Positions 25,233 through 33,148 of a stretch of 64,000 bases of DNA are shown in pieces. The DNA comes from Streptomyces sp. HmicA12 (lineage in GTDB: Bacteria; Actinomycetota; Actinomycetes; Streptomycetales; Streptomycetaceae). How positions within the stretch are numbered: the stretch's first letter is position 1; each line of letters starts with the position of its first letter. The stretch spans positions 400,647 through 464,646 of the forward strand of contig NZ_KB891820.1 of assembly GCF_000373565.1 (NCBI RefSeq), given 5' to 3'. The notes under the pieces were generated by a model that was given only the letters and a program-made list of their open reading frames with translations, made no database searches and was not told where the DNA came from. Both the position numbers and the translations under genes were made by a program.

Positions 25233-26212
25233 ACGTGGACGAGATGAAGGACGTACGGGACTTCCGGGCCGGGGCGCCGACGCCCGACCGCGGACGGCTC
25301 GCCGCGGGGCGGGACCGGCTCACCGCCGCCGCCAGGGGCGGCCGGGTACGCCGGATGCGGGCCGACTGGCGACTTGCGGCGGTCGGGGCGGCCGCCGCGC
25401 TGACCGCGGTCGCCGTGCTGGCCAGCGGCATCGGCGGGGACGGCGCCGCCGACCGGTCGGTGCCAGCCGACACGCGAAAGCTGCAGGGATCGGTCGGCGA
25501 GGTGCTGGAGCGGGCCGCGGACGCCATGGAGAAGGCCGACCCGCCCGCCACCCCGCGCGCCGGACAGTGGATCTACGAGAAGAAGCTCTCCCGCGATCCG
25601 GGAATCTGGCCCAAGAGCAAGAGCAATACCCAGCCTTCGCCGAAGACGGGCCCCCAGGAGTCCTGGACGCTGTACGCGGACCCGCGCTTCGAGAACGGAA
25701 AGGAGGGCGACGACCGCTCGCCGCGCGAACGGCTGCAGTTCCTGAACGCGCTGCCGGACGACCCGGCCGCCGTGCTCAAGAAGGTCCGTGCCTACTACCC
25801 GTCCGGCAAGGACGATCCCGAGTCCGAGGGGGAGCACGACATGCGCGCGATGAGTGTCGTGCTGGAGACCCGGCCCATGCCGCCGAAGGCCCTCGCCAAG
25901 CTGTACCGGGCGCTGGCCGCGGTCCCCGGCGCCGAGGTCACGCCCCGTCTCGTGCACGACGCCGCCGGCCGGGACGCCATCGCGGTCGGACACGACGAGA
26001 AGGGGCAGAAGGTCCGCCGCGAGATCCTGATCGACCCGCACACCTACCAGTACCTCGGTGACCGGTGGCTGATCGTCAAGGACTACAAGGAGTCCTTCAA
26101 GGCCTTCCCGGGCGACGACACCCCCGACCGGCCGTGGAAGGCCGGCGACGTCATGTTCCAGAACGCGCTCCTGGACACGGCGGTCGTCGACCACAAGGGG
26201 GACCGCCCCTGA
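25229..26212 (+). CDS. CU044_5270-type membrane protein, sigma-factor partner
   Basis: The 327-residue protein has a short N-terminal cytoplasmic part rich in Arg (LAAGRDRLTAAARGGRVRRMRADWR), one membrane segment (LAAVGAAAALTAVAVLAS) and a long extracytoplasmic domain. The layout matches the CU044_5270 family regularly found behind ECF sigma genes. Anti-sigma activity is plausible but unproven: no zinc-binding HxxxCxxC motif is present. Confidence 0.8.
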   Translation: MNVDEMKDVRDFRAGAPTPDRGRLAAGRDRLTAAARGGRVRRMRADWRLAAVGAAAALTAVAVLASGIGGDGAADRSVPADTRKLQGSVGEVLERAADAMEKADPPATPRAGQWIYEKKLSRDPGIWPKSKSNTQPSPKTGPQESWTLYADPRFENGKEGDDRSPRERLQFLNALPDDPAAVLKKVRAYYPSGKDDPESEGEHDMRAMSVVLETRPMPPKALAKLYRALAAVPGAEVTPRLVHDAAGRDAIAVGHDEKGQKVRREILIDPHTYQYLGDRWLIVKDYKESFKAFPGDDTPDRPWKAGDVMFQNALLDTAVVDHKGDRP

Positions 26213-26319
26213 CCGCCCGCGACTCGTGCGACCTGTGGCGACGGGGGCGGCGCCCGGCACCTGAGACGCCGCCCCCGCTGGTTCGCTCGAACAGGGGCCC
26301 GCCGATTAAGTTGGCCCCC

Positions 26320-27312
26320 ATGACCGACACGACCCTTGCTTCCCGCTCCACCGGCGCCGTCGCCGCCGGCCTCGCCACCGTCACCGCCGACGGCACCGTT
26401 CTCGACACCTGGTTCCCCGCGCCCGAGCTCGTCGCCGAGCCGGGCCCGGCCGGTACCGAGAAGCTCTCCGCCGACAAGGCCGTCGAGCTGCTCGGCGAGG
26501 GTGCCGCCAAGGCCGTCGGCCCGGACGCCCGCCGCGGTGTCGAGGTCGTGGCCGTACGCACGGTCATCGCCTCCGTCGACGACAAGCCGCTGGACGCGCA
26601 CGACGTGTACCTGCGTCTGCACCTGCTCAGCCACCGCCTGGTTAAGCCGCACGGCGTGAACCTGGACGGCCAGTTCGGCTTCCTCGCCAACGTCGCCTGG
26701 ACCTCGCTGGGCCCGGTCGCCGTCGACGACGTCGAGAAGGTCCGCCTGAACGCCCGCGCCGAGGGCCTGCACCTCCAGGTCACCTCGATCGACAAGTTCC
26801 CGCGCATGACCGACTACGTCGCCCCCAAGGGCGTGCGCATCGCCGACGCCGACCGCGTCCGCCTCGGCGCGCACCTCGCCGAGGGCACCACGGTCATGCA
26901 CGAGGGCTTCGTGAACTTCAACGCGGGCACGCTCGGCACGTCGATGGTCGAGGGCCGCATCTCCGCCGGCGTCGTCGTCGGCGACGGCTCCGACATCGGC
27001 GGCGGCGCCTCCACGATGGGCACGCTCTCCGGCGGCGGCAACGTCCGCATCGTCATCGGCGAGCGCTGCCTCGTCGGCGCCGAGGCGGGCGTCGGCATCG
27101 CGCTCGGCGACGAGTGCGTCGTCGAGGCCGGTCTCTACGTCACCGCGGGCACCCGCGTCACGATGCCCGACGGCGAGATCGTCAAGGCCCGCGACCTCTC
27201 CGGCGCCTCCAACATCCTCTTCCGCCGCAACTCGGTGACCGGCACGGTCGAGGCCCGCCCGAACAACGCGGTCTGGGGCGGCCTGAACGAGGTCCTGCAC
27301 AGTCACAACTGA
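26320..27312 (+). CDS. dapD: Tetrahydrodipicolinate N-succinyltransferase
   Basis: This 330-residue enzyme succinylates tetrahydrodipicolinate in the lysine/diaminopimelate pathway. The actinobacterial DapD form is recognisable from GVNLDGQFGFLANVAWTSLGPV in the N-terminal domain and the left-handed beta-helix hexapeptides, with EGTTVMHEGFVNFNAGTLGTSMVEGRISAGVVVGDGSDIGGGASTMGTLSGGG as core (residues 190-240, written here in part). ATG 26320 fits the family start. The gene stands alone, ends at a strong hairpin, and lies near a dapA gene. Confidence 0.95.
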   Translation: MTDTTLASRSTGAVAAGLATVTADGTVLDTWFPAPELVAEPGPAGTEKLSADKAVELLGEGAAKAVGPDARRGVEVVAVRTVIASVDDKPLDAHDVYLRLHLLSHRLVKPHGVNLDGQFGFLANVAWTSLGPVAVDDVEKVRLNARAEGLHLQVTSIDKFPRMTDYVAPKGVRIADADRVRLGAHLAEGTTVMHEGFVNFNAGTLGTSMVEGRISAGVVVGDGSDIGGGASTMGTLSGGGNVRIVIGERCLVGAEAGVGIALGDECVVEAGLYVTAGTRVTMPDGEIVKARDLSGASNILFRRNSVTGTVEARPNNAVWGGLNEVLHSHN

Positions 27313-27402
27313 TCATCGGCAGCCGTGACCTACGGCTGTCTCTTCGATCACCGCTCTGAACTGCGGCTTAGCTGTCGCCAGTTGTCAGCGCTGGTCACCA
27401 AC

Positions 27403-27444
27403 GAGCGCCCTTCCACGGCCCCAGGACGGCCCGGGAGGGCGCTC
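27403..27444. terminator. Hairpin between dapD and the DUF805 gene
   Basis: GAGCGCCCT (27403-27411) and AGGGCGCTC (27436-27444) are perfect 9-bp arms with an internal GGCC pairing. The genes on both sides converge, so this is probably a shared terminator. It is followed by CTTGCG rather than a T-run, as usual in Streptomyces. Confidence 0.6.
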
Positions 27445-27483
27445 TTGCGTGAGCGCACCGCACCAGGAGCTCGCTCGGCGGCT

Positions 27484-27852
27484 TCAGCTTCCCGCGGGGG
27501 GCGGTGGGGACCAAGTCGCCTGGGAGCCGGGAGCGTAGGTGTTGATCTCCGACTTGCTTTCCTTGGCGAGAAGGACGATGAGCGCGATCCCCGCCAGAGG
27601 CACCAGCACGAGCAGCATGAACCAACCGCTGTGGCCGGCGTCATGAAGACGTCGGACGCCCACCGCGACCGTGGGAATCGTGACTGCCAGGGCGTAGGTG
27701 AAGCAGTACAGGGGCTGGTCAAGAGCAGTGCCGAGACCCCACAACGCGTACAGGATCACAAGGTTGAACAGCATGTACATCCAGTATTCCTTGCGGCTCG
27801 CGCGACCGCGGAATCCGAAGTAGTTTCTGAGCGCCTTGATGTACCAGGTCAT
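27484..27852 (-). CDS. DUF805 family membrane protein
   Basis: The 122-residue protein begins MTWYIKALRNYFGFRGRASRKEYWMYMLFN, the hallmark of DUF805 (YhaH-like) proteins, and has four hydrophobic segments including YALAVTIPTVAVGVRRLHDAGHSGWFM. Function is unknown. ATG 27852 is preferred over an in-frame start 75 bases upstream because it coincides with the conserved family start. Confidence 0.9.
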   Translation of the reverse strand: MTWYIKALRNYFGFRGRASRKEYWMYMLFNLVILYALWGLGTALDQPLYCFTYALAVTIPTVAVGVRRLHDAGHSGWFMLLVLVPLAGIALIVLLAKESKSEINTYAPGSQATWSPPPPAGS

Positions 27853-28093
27853 TGGCTTCCATCCCCACCCCACGCCCGGTTCCGCACACTGCGGGTCACC
27901 TGAGCGGAACGAGGCTAAGGACGGCAAAGCCGCACGTCAAGAGGTGATCAGCGGGGCGGCGGCACCGGTCGGGCCACGCTCGGACCCGGGCCGCCCGCGT
28001 GCGCGCAGAAGAATTTCCGCGCCGGTGACATAGCGGGGGGCGTCCGCAGGCGTCACCAAGGTCAAGAGCGCCACAACGGTGGTGGGGGAAGTG

Positions 28094-28669
28094 ATGGTGA
28101 CGATGGATGCCCTGCACGACGAGGGCGCGGAGAGCTTCCGGGAGTTCGTGGCGAACCGGTCGTCCGCGCTGCTGAAGACGGCCGTGCTGCTCAGCGGCGG
28201 CGACCGGCACGCGGGCGAGGACCTGCTGCAGAACGCGCTGATCAAGGTCGCGGGGAAGTGGAACCGCGTCGAGGACCCCGAGGCGTACGTGCGCCAGGTC
28301 CTGTACCGGCAGCAGGTCGGCCGGTGGAGACTCAAATGGCCCAGGAGAGAGGTGAGTTACGGGGAGGTGCCGGACGGCGCCGCCGCCGAAGGGGGCACGT
28401 CCTCCGCCGAACTGCGCGTGGTCGTGCGCGAGGCCCTCGGCCGGCTCACGCCCCGCCAGCGCGCCGTGCTCGTGCTGCGCTACTTCGAGGACCTGCCCGA
28501 GGCGGACGTGGCCCGGCTGCTGGGCATCTCGGTGGGAACGGTGCGCTCCACCACCCACCGCTCTCTGGCCAAGCTGCGCGGCCTCGTGCCCGAGCTGTCC
28601 GGGCTCGGCCCGGCCGACGCCGAGCAGCCGCCGTCCCGCGACTATGCGCCCGTGGAGGTGCGCCCGTGA
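28094..28669 (+). CDS. SigE-family RNA polymerase sigma factor
   Basis: The protein has about 191 residues, with region 2 (FREFVANRSSALLKTAVLLSGGDRHAGEDLLQNALIKVAGKW) and region 4 (LTPRQRAVLVLRYFEDLPEADVARLLGISVGTVRSTTHRSLAKLR). The actual start is uncertain: ATG 28094, GTG 28097 and ATG 28103 are all in frame behind a GGGGGAA sequence. It overlaps the next gene by four bases (GTGA), as in the first sigma pair 3.5 kb upstream. Confidence 0.92.
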   Translation: MVTMDALHDEGAESFREFVANRSSALLKTAVLLSGGDRHAGEDLLQNALIKVAGKWNRVEDPEAYVRQVLYRQQVGRWRLKWPRREVSYGEVPDGAAAEGGTSSAELRVVVREALGRLTPRQRAVLVLRYFEDLPEADVARLLGISVGTVRSTTHRSLAKLRGLVPELSGLGPADAEQPPSRDYAPVEVRP

Positions 28670-29904
28670 ACGTCGACGAACTGCTCAAGGAGGCGTTGCG
28701 CGAACAGGCGGACGATGTCGGGCCCGCGCCCGCCGACCTCGCCGACCGGGTCTTCGTGACCCGACGCAGGCGCAGGACCCGCGCCGTGGTGTCCGCGGCG
28801 GTGGCCGTCGCCGCGGTGGTCGCCACGGTGGTGGCGGTGCCGCGGATCGGCGGCGGCGAGGACGTCAGGCCCATGGACGTGATCGGCCCCGCCGATGTCG
28901 TCGCGCACCCGGACCAGTCGCCGCCGAAGGACGCGATCGCGGCCGGGCGGACGGCGCTCGCCGCGTTCACCACGTACAAGGACGTGTACTACAAGAACGG
29001 CGACGGGCGGCTGACCCGCACCTACGGCGTGCTCGACCCGACGACGAAGAGGTACCGCAAGACGACTGAGTGGTCCGTGCTGACCGTCGCGCCGGGCCTG
29101 CGCACCGCCGCTGTGCTCGAACAGAAGCTGCCGGCCCGGCGGATCGGGCTGCTCGACCTCGCCACGAACAAGGTGGAGCGCTGGATCCCGGTGGAACAGG
29201 GGGTCGCCGGGATCGAGTACTCGTCCGACGGCAGCAAGCTTCTCGCGACGACGTACAAGAAGGACCCGGACCACCTCTACAAGGAAATCGAGGTGAACTA
29301 CGTCACCAGTAACGGCAAGAGCAAGACCCGGCCGGGGCCTGGGCGTCCGTCGCGCACCGGGTTCTCCGTCATCGACGTAGCCAGCGGGAAGGGGAAGTGG
29401 GTCGCCAAATCGCAGGAGGGGGATCCGTTCGACCACAACGCGCGGGAGGACTTCTCGTTCAGCCCGGTCGGCAACTATGTCTTCGACACGAGCATGATGG
29501 GTGACATCGGCTCCACCTACTACGACTTCGACGGCCGCAAGGTGCGCGCGCCCGCCGGGGCCGAGCACGTGCAGCCGTACGTCGAGGCGGGCCTGTCGCC
29601 CGACGGCAAGCATGTCGGAGGGGGGTTCGCGGGCAAGGGTGACCAGATCGCCGTCGCCGTGAACGACGCGAGGACCGGCAAGCTCGCGGAGAAGCTGCCC
29701 GCCCAGCAGGTGATCGCCTGGGCCGACAGCAAGCGGATCATCGCCTGGGGCTGCGAGCCCAAGAAGTGCGGAGGCAAGGGGGAGTTCCACAACCAGCTGC
29801 TGCTGATCACGCTGGGCACGCACAAGGTCGTCCCGCTGAGCGACTTCCGCAAGGCGTCGGCCGACTACCCGGGGCGCTGGTCGCCCCAGTTCCAGACGCG
29901 CTGA
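28666..29904 (+). CDS. Membrane-anchored WD40-like protein, sigma-factor partner
   Basis: The 412-residue protein has an N-terminal cytoplasmic stretch (VNVDELLKEALREQADDVGPAPADLADRVF), an Arg-rich stop-transfer region, one membrane helix (VVSAAVAVAAVVATVVAVP) and a long outer domain with repeated beta-propeller-like phrases such as IGLLDLATNKVERWIPV and FSVIDVASGKGKWVAK. GTG start overlaps the sigma gene stop. Genes of this build sit next to SigE-type sigma factors; an anti-sigma or sensor role is inferred. Its 3' end overlaps the convergent dapA frame by 98 bp. Confidence 0.78.
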   Translation: MNVDELLKEALREQADDVGPAPADLADRVFVTRRRRRTRAVVSAAVAVAAVVATVVAVPRIGGGEDVRPMDVIGPADVVAHPDQSPPKDAIAAGRTALAAFTTYKDVYYKNGDGRLTRTYGVLDPTTKRYRKTTEWSVLTVAPGLRTAAVLEQKLPARRIGLLDLATNKVERWIPVEQGVAGIEYSSDGSKLLATTYKKDPDHLYKEIEVNYVTSNGKSKTRPGPGRPSRTGFSVIDVASGKGKWVAKSQEGDPFDHNAREDFSFSPVGNYVFDTSMMGDIGSTYYDFDGRKVRAPAGAEHVQPYVEAGLSPDGKHVGGGFAGKGDQIAVAVNDARTGKLAEKLPAQQVIAWADSKRIIAWGCEPKKCGGKGEFHNQLLLITLGTHKVVPLSDFRKASADYPGRWSPQFQTR

Positions 29905-30784
29905 CCAACGCGTCGTACGCCGCGAGCAGCCCGTCGGCCACTTCCTGGCCGGCGGGCCGCAGGGGTGCCCGGACCGTCCCGCCGCCCGGCAGGCCGAGCG
30001 CGGCCAGGAGGGCCTTCACGGTGACGGTGCCGGGCAGCCCTGCACCCATCGTCAACTCCGTGAGCGGGACGGTGAGCCGCTGGCGGCGGGCCGCCTCGGC
30101 CGTGTCTCCCGCGTCGTACGCGTCCAGGATCACGCGGAAGGCGCGGGGCGCGGCGTTCGCGACCGTCGAGACGTACCCGGCACCGCCGAGGGCGTACAGC
30201 GCGAGCACGTACTCGTCGCAGCCCGTGTAGTACGCCAGATCGGTGGCGGCCATGACCTTCTGGGTGCCGAGCAGGTCGTACGCGCAGTCCTTCACGGCGA
30301 CGATCCGGGGGTGGCCCGCGAGCCGGATCATCGTCTCCGGCTCGATGCGGGTGCCGGTGCGGCCCGGGATGTCGTACAGCATCACCGGCAGGTCGACGGC
30401 GTCCGCCAGGTCGCGGAAGTGCGCCTCGACGGCGTCCTGCGGCGGCCTGCTGTAGTACGGGGTGACCGCCAACAGGCCGTCCGCGCCTGCCTGTTGGGCC
30501 TGCCGGGCGAGCGTGATCGTGTGCCGGGTGTCGGCCGTGCCGATGCCCGCGACGACCGTGGCGCGCCCGTCGGCCGCCTCCCGCACCGCCCGTACGAGGT
30601 CCGCCCGCTCGGCGTCCGTCGTGGTCGGGGACTCCCCGGTGGTGCCGGACAGCACGAGCCCCTCGCAGCCCTCCGAGATGAGCCGGTCGGCCAGCTTCTG
30701 CGCGGCGTCCGCGTCGAGGGCGCCGTCGTCGGTGAAGGGAGTGACCATGGCGCACAGGGCGCGGCCGAACGGGGTCTGGTTCAT
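29807..30784 (-). CDS. dapA: 4-hydroxy-tetrahydrodipicolinate synthase
   Basis: The protein has 325 residues. It carries the DapA motifs SGTTGESPTTT, the Y-D-I-P-G-R-T-G segment whose arginine binds the aspartate-semialdehyde carboxylate, and IVAVKDCAYD with the Schiff-base lysine. These favour true DapA over other aldolases of the fold. ATG 30784 (MNQTPFGRALCAMVTPF) is the family start. Homology appears to end near LLAAYDALVSA; the last 30 or so residues are odd, low-complexity and encoded entirely within the overlap with the convergent gene. Confidence 0.88.
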   Translation of the reverse strand: MNQTPFGRALCAMVTPFTDDGALDADAAQKLADRLISEGCEGLVLSGTTGESPTTTDAERADLVRAVREAADGRATVVAGIGTADTRHTITLARQAQQAGADGLLAVTPYYSRPPQDAVEAHFRDLADAVDLPVMLYDIPGRTGTRIEPETMIRLAGHPRIVAVKDCAYDLLGTQKVMAATDLAYYTGCDEYVLALYALGGAGYVSTVANAAPRAFRVILDAYDAGDTAEAARRQRLTVPLTELTMGAGLPGTVTVKALLAALGLPGGGTVRAPLRPAGQEVADGLLAAYDALVSASGTGATSAPGSRPTPCGSRSAGRPCACPA

Positions 30785-30890
30785 GAGTGCAGTGTCGGCC
30801 GCCCCATGGTGAAGCTCCACTTAAATCTGCTACGAGGTCGGGCGGAGCTCTGCTGAAGAGAGCGTGCGGCGGGTGCGAGGTTTCGGTTGT

Positions 30891-30912
30891 TCTCGGCCAG
30901 TTTTGGCCGAGA
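30891..30912. promoter_or_regulatory. Short perfect hairpin in the dapA upstream region
   Basis: TCTCGGCCA and TGGCCGAGA form perfect 9-bp arms around GTTT. It lies between dapA (leftward) and the small membrane protein gene (rightward), so an operator or attenuator-like element is more likely than a terminator. The regulator is unknown. Confidence 0.4.
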
Positions 30913-30987
30913 GGGCATCTTCAGCCACTCTGCCCGGAATCCGATGAACTGCACAGAAGGCGTTTCTGAGTTCATAAGGGGTTTCTG

Positions 30988-31248
30988 GTGCGAGACGTGG
31001 TCCTGGCCCTGACCATGCCCGTGCTGATGTGCGCGAGCGGGATCTACGCGGCCGGCGCGGCCTGGTGGCGGCGCGGGCATCCGGCGCCGCCGCCGTACTC
31101 GCAGGCGGGGCTGCGCCTCGCCGGTGAGCGGGTGGTCGCCGTCGCCGAGGCGGTGGTGGCGGACGAGTACGCGCTGTGCGGGGGTGGCGTAGGGTGCCCG
31201 GATGATCGAGGTGCCGGAGGCGTTCGCACACGGAACCGTCGCGCGTGA
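30988..31248 (+). CDS. Small hypothetical membrane protein
   Basis: This 86-residue frame starts at GTG 30988 behind AAGGGG at a 6-bp distance. It has one hydrophobic segment (VVLALTMPVLMCASGIYAAGAAWW) followed by a cytosolic tail. Third codon positions are almost all G or C down to about 31186, which supports real coding; after that the frame overlaps the kinase gene and codon choice changes. No known family is recognised. Confidence 0.55.
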   Translation: MRDVVLALTMPVLMCASGIYAAGAAWWRRGHPAPPPYSQAGLRLAGERVVAVAEAVVADEYALCGGGVGCPDDRGAGGVRTRNRRA

Positions 31249-32125
31249 AGGGGAGCGCGGGGCGGCCTGGATCGAGCAACTGCCGCACATCGTAGGTGAG
31301 TTGACGGCACTCTGGGACTGCGTTCCCGACGGTGACGTGCTGCACGGCGGGGTCGGCGTGATCGTCCCCGTACGGCGCGGCGGCAGGCCCGCCGCCATGA
31401 AGGTGTCGTTCCCGCACCCGGGCAACGTCCACGAGCCGGACGCCTTCCAGGTGTGGGACGGACGCGGCGCCGTCCGCCTGTACGAGCGCGCCGACGACCG
31501 GTACGCCATGCTCCTCGAACGAGCCGGGGCGACGACCCTCGCCCAGTGCGGCGACCCCGACGAGATGATGGCCGTCGCCGGACGGATCAGCCGCAGACTC
31601 GCCGTCCCCGCCCCGCCGGAGCTGCCCCGACTGCGGGACAGCGCCGGCGAGTGGGAGGCACAACTCCGCAAGGACGACGGCGAGTTGGATCACCGGATGC
31701 CGATCCGGGTGCTGGACGCCGCCCTCGCCGCCGTGCGCGAACTCGGCCGGAACCAGCCGGACACGCTCGTCCACGGCGACCTGCACGCCAGGAACATCCT
31801 GGCCGCCGACCGTGAACCCTGGCTGGCCGTCGACCCGAAGGGCTGCGCCGGCGACCCCGCCTACGACGCCGGTGCGGCCCTGAAGGCGCACATGCTGCTC
31901 CTCGTGGCGGAGGACGACCTCGACAAGGCCGTGCGGCGCAGCATCGACATCTTCGCCGAGGCCGCGGGGCTCGACCGCGAGCGCGTCCGGCGCTGGTGCC
32001 AACTCCACGCCGTCCAGGCCGCGTTCTGGGGCATGCGGCACGGATTCCGCCGGGCCCGCGACGGCTCGCGGCGCGACGAGATCGTGGTGCTCGCGGAGCG
32101 GCTGGCCGGGACCCTGACCGAGTAG
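31202..32125 (+). CDS. APH(6)/hydroxyurea-type phosphotransferase
   Basis: The 307-residue protein resembles streptomycin 6-kinases (APH_6_hur family). It has an N-terminal nucleotide-binding lobe (GRPAAMKVSFP with the lysine), the catalytic motif DTLVHGDLHARNIL and the metal site WLAVDPKGCAGDPAYD. Members phosphorylate streptomycin or hydroxyurea; many chromosomal Streptomyces copies have unknown substrates. ATG 31202 overlaps the preceding small gene. Confidence 0.86.
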   Translation: MIEVPEAFAHGTVAREGERGAAWIEQLPHIVGELTALWDCVPDGDVLHGGVGVIVPVRRGGRPAAMKVSFPHPGNVHEPDAFQVWDGRGAVRLYERADDRYAMLLERAGATTLAQCGDPDEMMAVAGRISRRLAVPAPPELPRLRDSAGEWEAQLRKDDGELDHRMPIRVLDAALAAVRELGRNQPDTLVHGDLHARNILAADREPWLAVDPKGCAGDPAYDAGAALKAHMLLLVAEDDLDKAVRRSIDIFAEAAGLDRERVRRWCQLHAVQAAFWGMRHGFRRARDGSRRDEIVVLAERLAGTLTE

Positions 32126-32250
32126 CGGCCCGGGACCGTGACCGAATGGCAGGCCGAGTGCGCCCGTGCGCCGGTGCGCGCCGGTGTCAAATCTCCCCGA
32201 ATGCGCCACCATGAGAGGCCGTAGCTCACGGGTTGTTCAGGGGAGGCAGC

Positions 32251-32397
32251 ATGAGGCTCGGAAAGGCACTCGCCACCGGAATCGCCGAAGAAGCACCGCG
32301 GGACGTCGTCGTGGAGCCCGAGATCACCGACGAGAAGCGGGAGTTGCCCGCCGAGGACGCCGCTCCGGAGCCCGTCGAGGTCCCGGCCGCCCGATGA
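32251..32397 (+). CDS. 48-residue acidic protein overlapping the next gene
   Basis: ATG 32251 is preceded by GGGGAGG (32239-32246), a very strong ribosome-binding site. The peptide starts MRLGKALATGIAEEAP and is rich in Glu, Pro and Val to its end (EPVEVPAAR). Its stop overlaps the start of the next gene by four bases (ATGA), so the two are translated together. No family is recognised; it is too short for many gene finders. Confidence 0.72.
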   Translation: MRLGKALATGIAEEAPRDVVVEPEITDEKRELPAEDAAPEPVEVPAAR

Positions 32398-33071
32398 GGA
32401 CGCGGCTCCCCGAGGAACGCCCGAAGGAGCCGCCCACCGGATACAAGATCGCCCACCTCGTGCTCGACGCGGACGGTGGGCGTGCCGGTTTCCTGGGCGT
32501 CTCGCTCGGCGCGGCCGCGCCCTACCGGGTGCTGGACGAGGCGCGGTGCGTCTACGGACGACGGCACCGCGCCCCTCACCGGCGCTGCGACTGCGGCTTC
32601 CACTGCGTGCACGAACGCGGCACCGCCGAGGGCCTGTTGGTGCAGGCCGAGCATCGCAGGGCGGTACTCCTGGAGGTCTCCGTCCTCGGCCCCTACATCC
32701 GCTTCGAGCGCGGCTTCCGCTACGCCCGGCAACGCGTGCGCACCGCGACCGTCGGGCCGTGCCCGTGCGGCGCCGGGGCCTCGGTGCTCGCCGACGCGGG
32801 GTGGGGGCGCGACGGGCGGCGGGCCCTCGAAGCCGCGTGCGGCGGCTGCGCGGGAGGCCGGGCGCGCTGGACCCTCGCCACGTTCGCGCGGCTCGCCGGG
32901 GGCGGGCTGCGGATCGTGGCGGCACCCGGCGTGGACGCCCTCGGCGACGCGCCCGGGATGCCGGAACTCGCCGCGGAGGCGGCCCTGTTGCAGGCCAGAC
33001 TCGACTGGTTCCAGGGCCAGCTGGGGCGGCTCGGCGAGGCGATGGGCGGCGACGAGCCGGGGGTGCGCTGA
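32394..33071 (+). CDS. Hypothetical cysteine-rich protein
   Basis: The 225-residue protein has several paired cysteines in its middle: CDCGFHC, CPCGAG and CGGCAGG, suggesting one or two zinc-binding ribbons between residues about 65 and 150. The C-terminus is helical (LAAEAALLQARLDWFQGQLGRLGEAM). It is coupled to the upstream 48-residue gene. Function is not recognised; the ribbons could bind nucleic acid or protein. Confidence 0.72.
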   Translation: MRTRLPEERPKEPPTGYKIAHLVLDADGGRAGFLGVSLGAAAPYRVLDEARCVYGRRHRAPHRRCDCGFHCVHERGTAEGLLVQAEHRRAVLLEVSVLGPYIRFERGFRYARQRVRTATVGPCPCGAGASVLADAGWGRDGRRALEAACGGCAGGRARWTLATFARLAGGGLRIVAAPGVDALGDAPGMPELAAEAALLQARLDWFQGQLGRLGEAMGGDEPGVR

Positions 33072-33078
33072 CCGCGCC

Positions 33079-33109
33079 TTGACCTCGACCACGGTCGAGG
33101 GCCGAGCCT
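33079..33109 (+). promoter_or_regulatory. MerR-type promoter with dyad in a 19-bp spacer
   Basis: TTGACC (33079-33084) is followed after 19 bp by GAGCCT (33104-33109). The dyad CCTCGACCACGGTCGAGG (33083-33100), with perfect 8-bp arms and a 2-bp centre, fills the spacer. An over-long spacer with a central dyad is typical of promoters activated by MerR proteins. No merR gene is near, so the activator must be encoded elsewhere. Confidence 0.6.
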
Positions 33110-33148
33110 GGGACGCGTGGATCACCGCCGCGCCTCCAGGAGGAAGCC

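Noticed and set aside
29807..30784. A second KdgD or N-acetylneuraminate lyase
   Set aside because: The TTGE motif, the GRTG arginine and proximity to dapD fit DapA better.
31044..31310. Minus-strand frame opposite the small membrane protein
   Set aside because: Arg/Pro/Ser-rich shadow; third-position GC favours the plus-strand frame.
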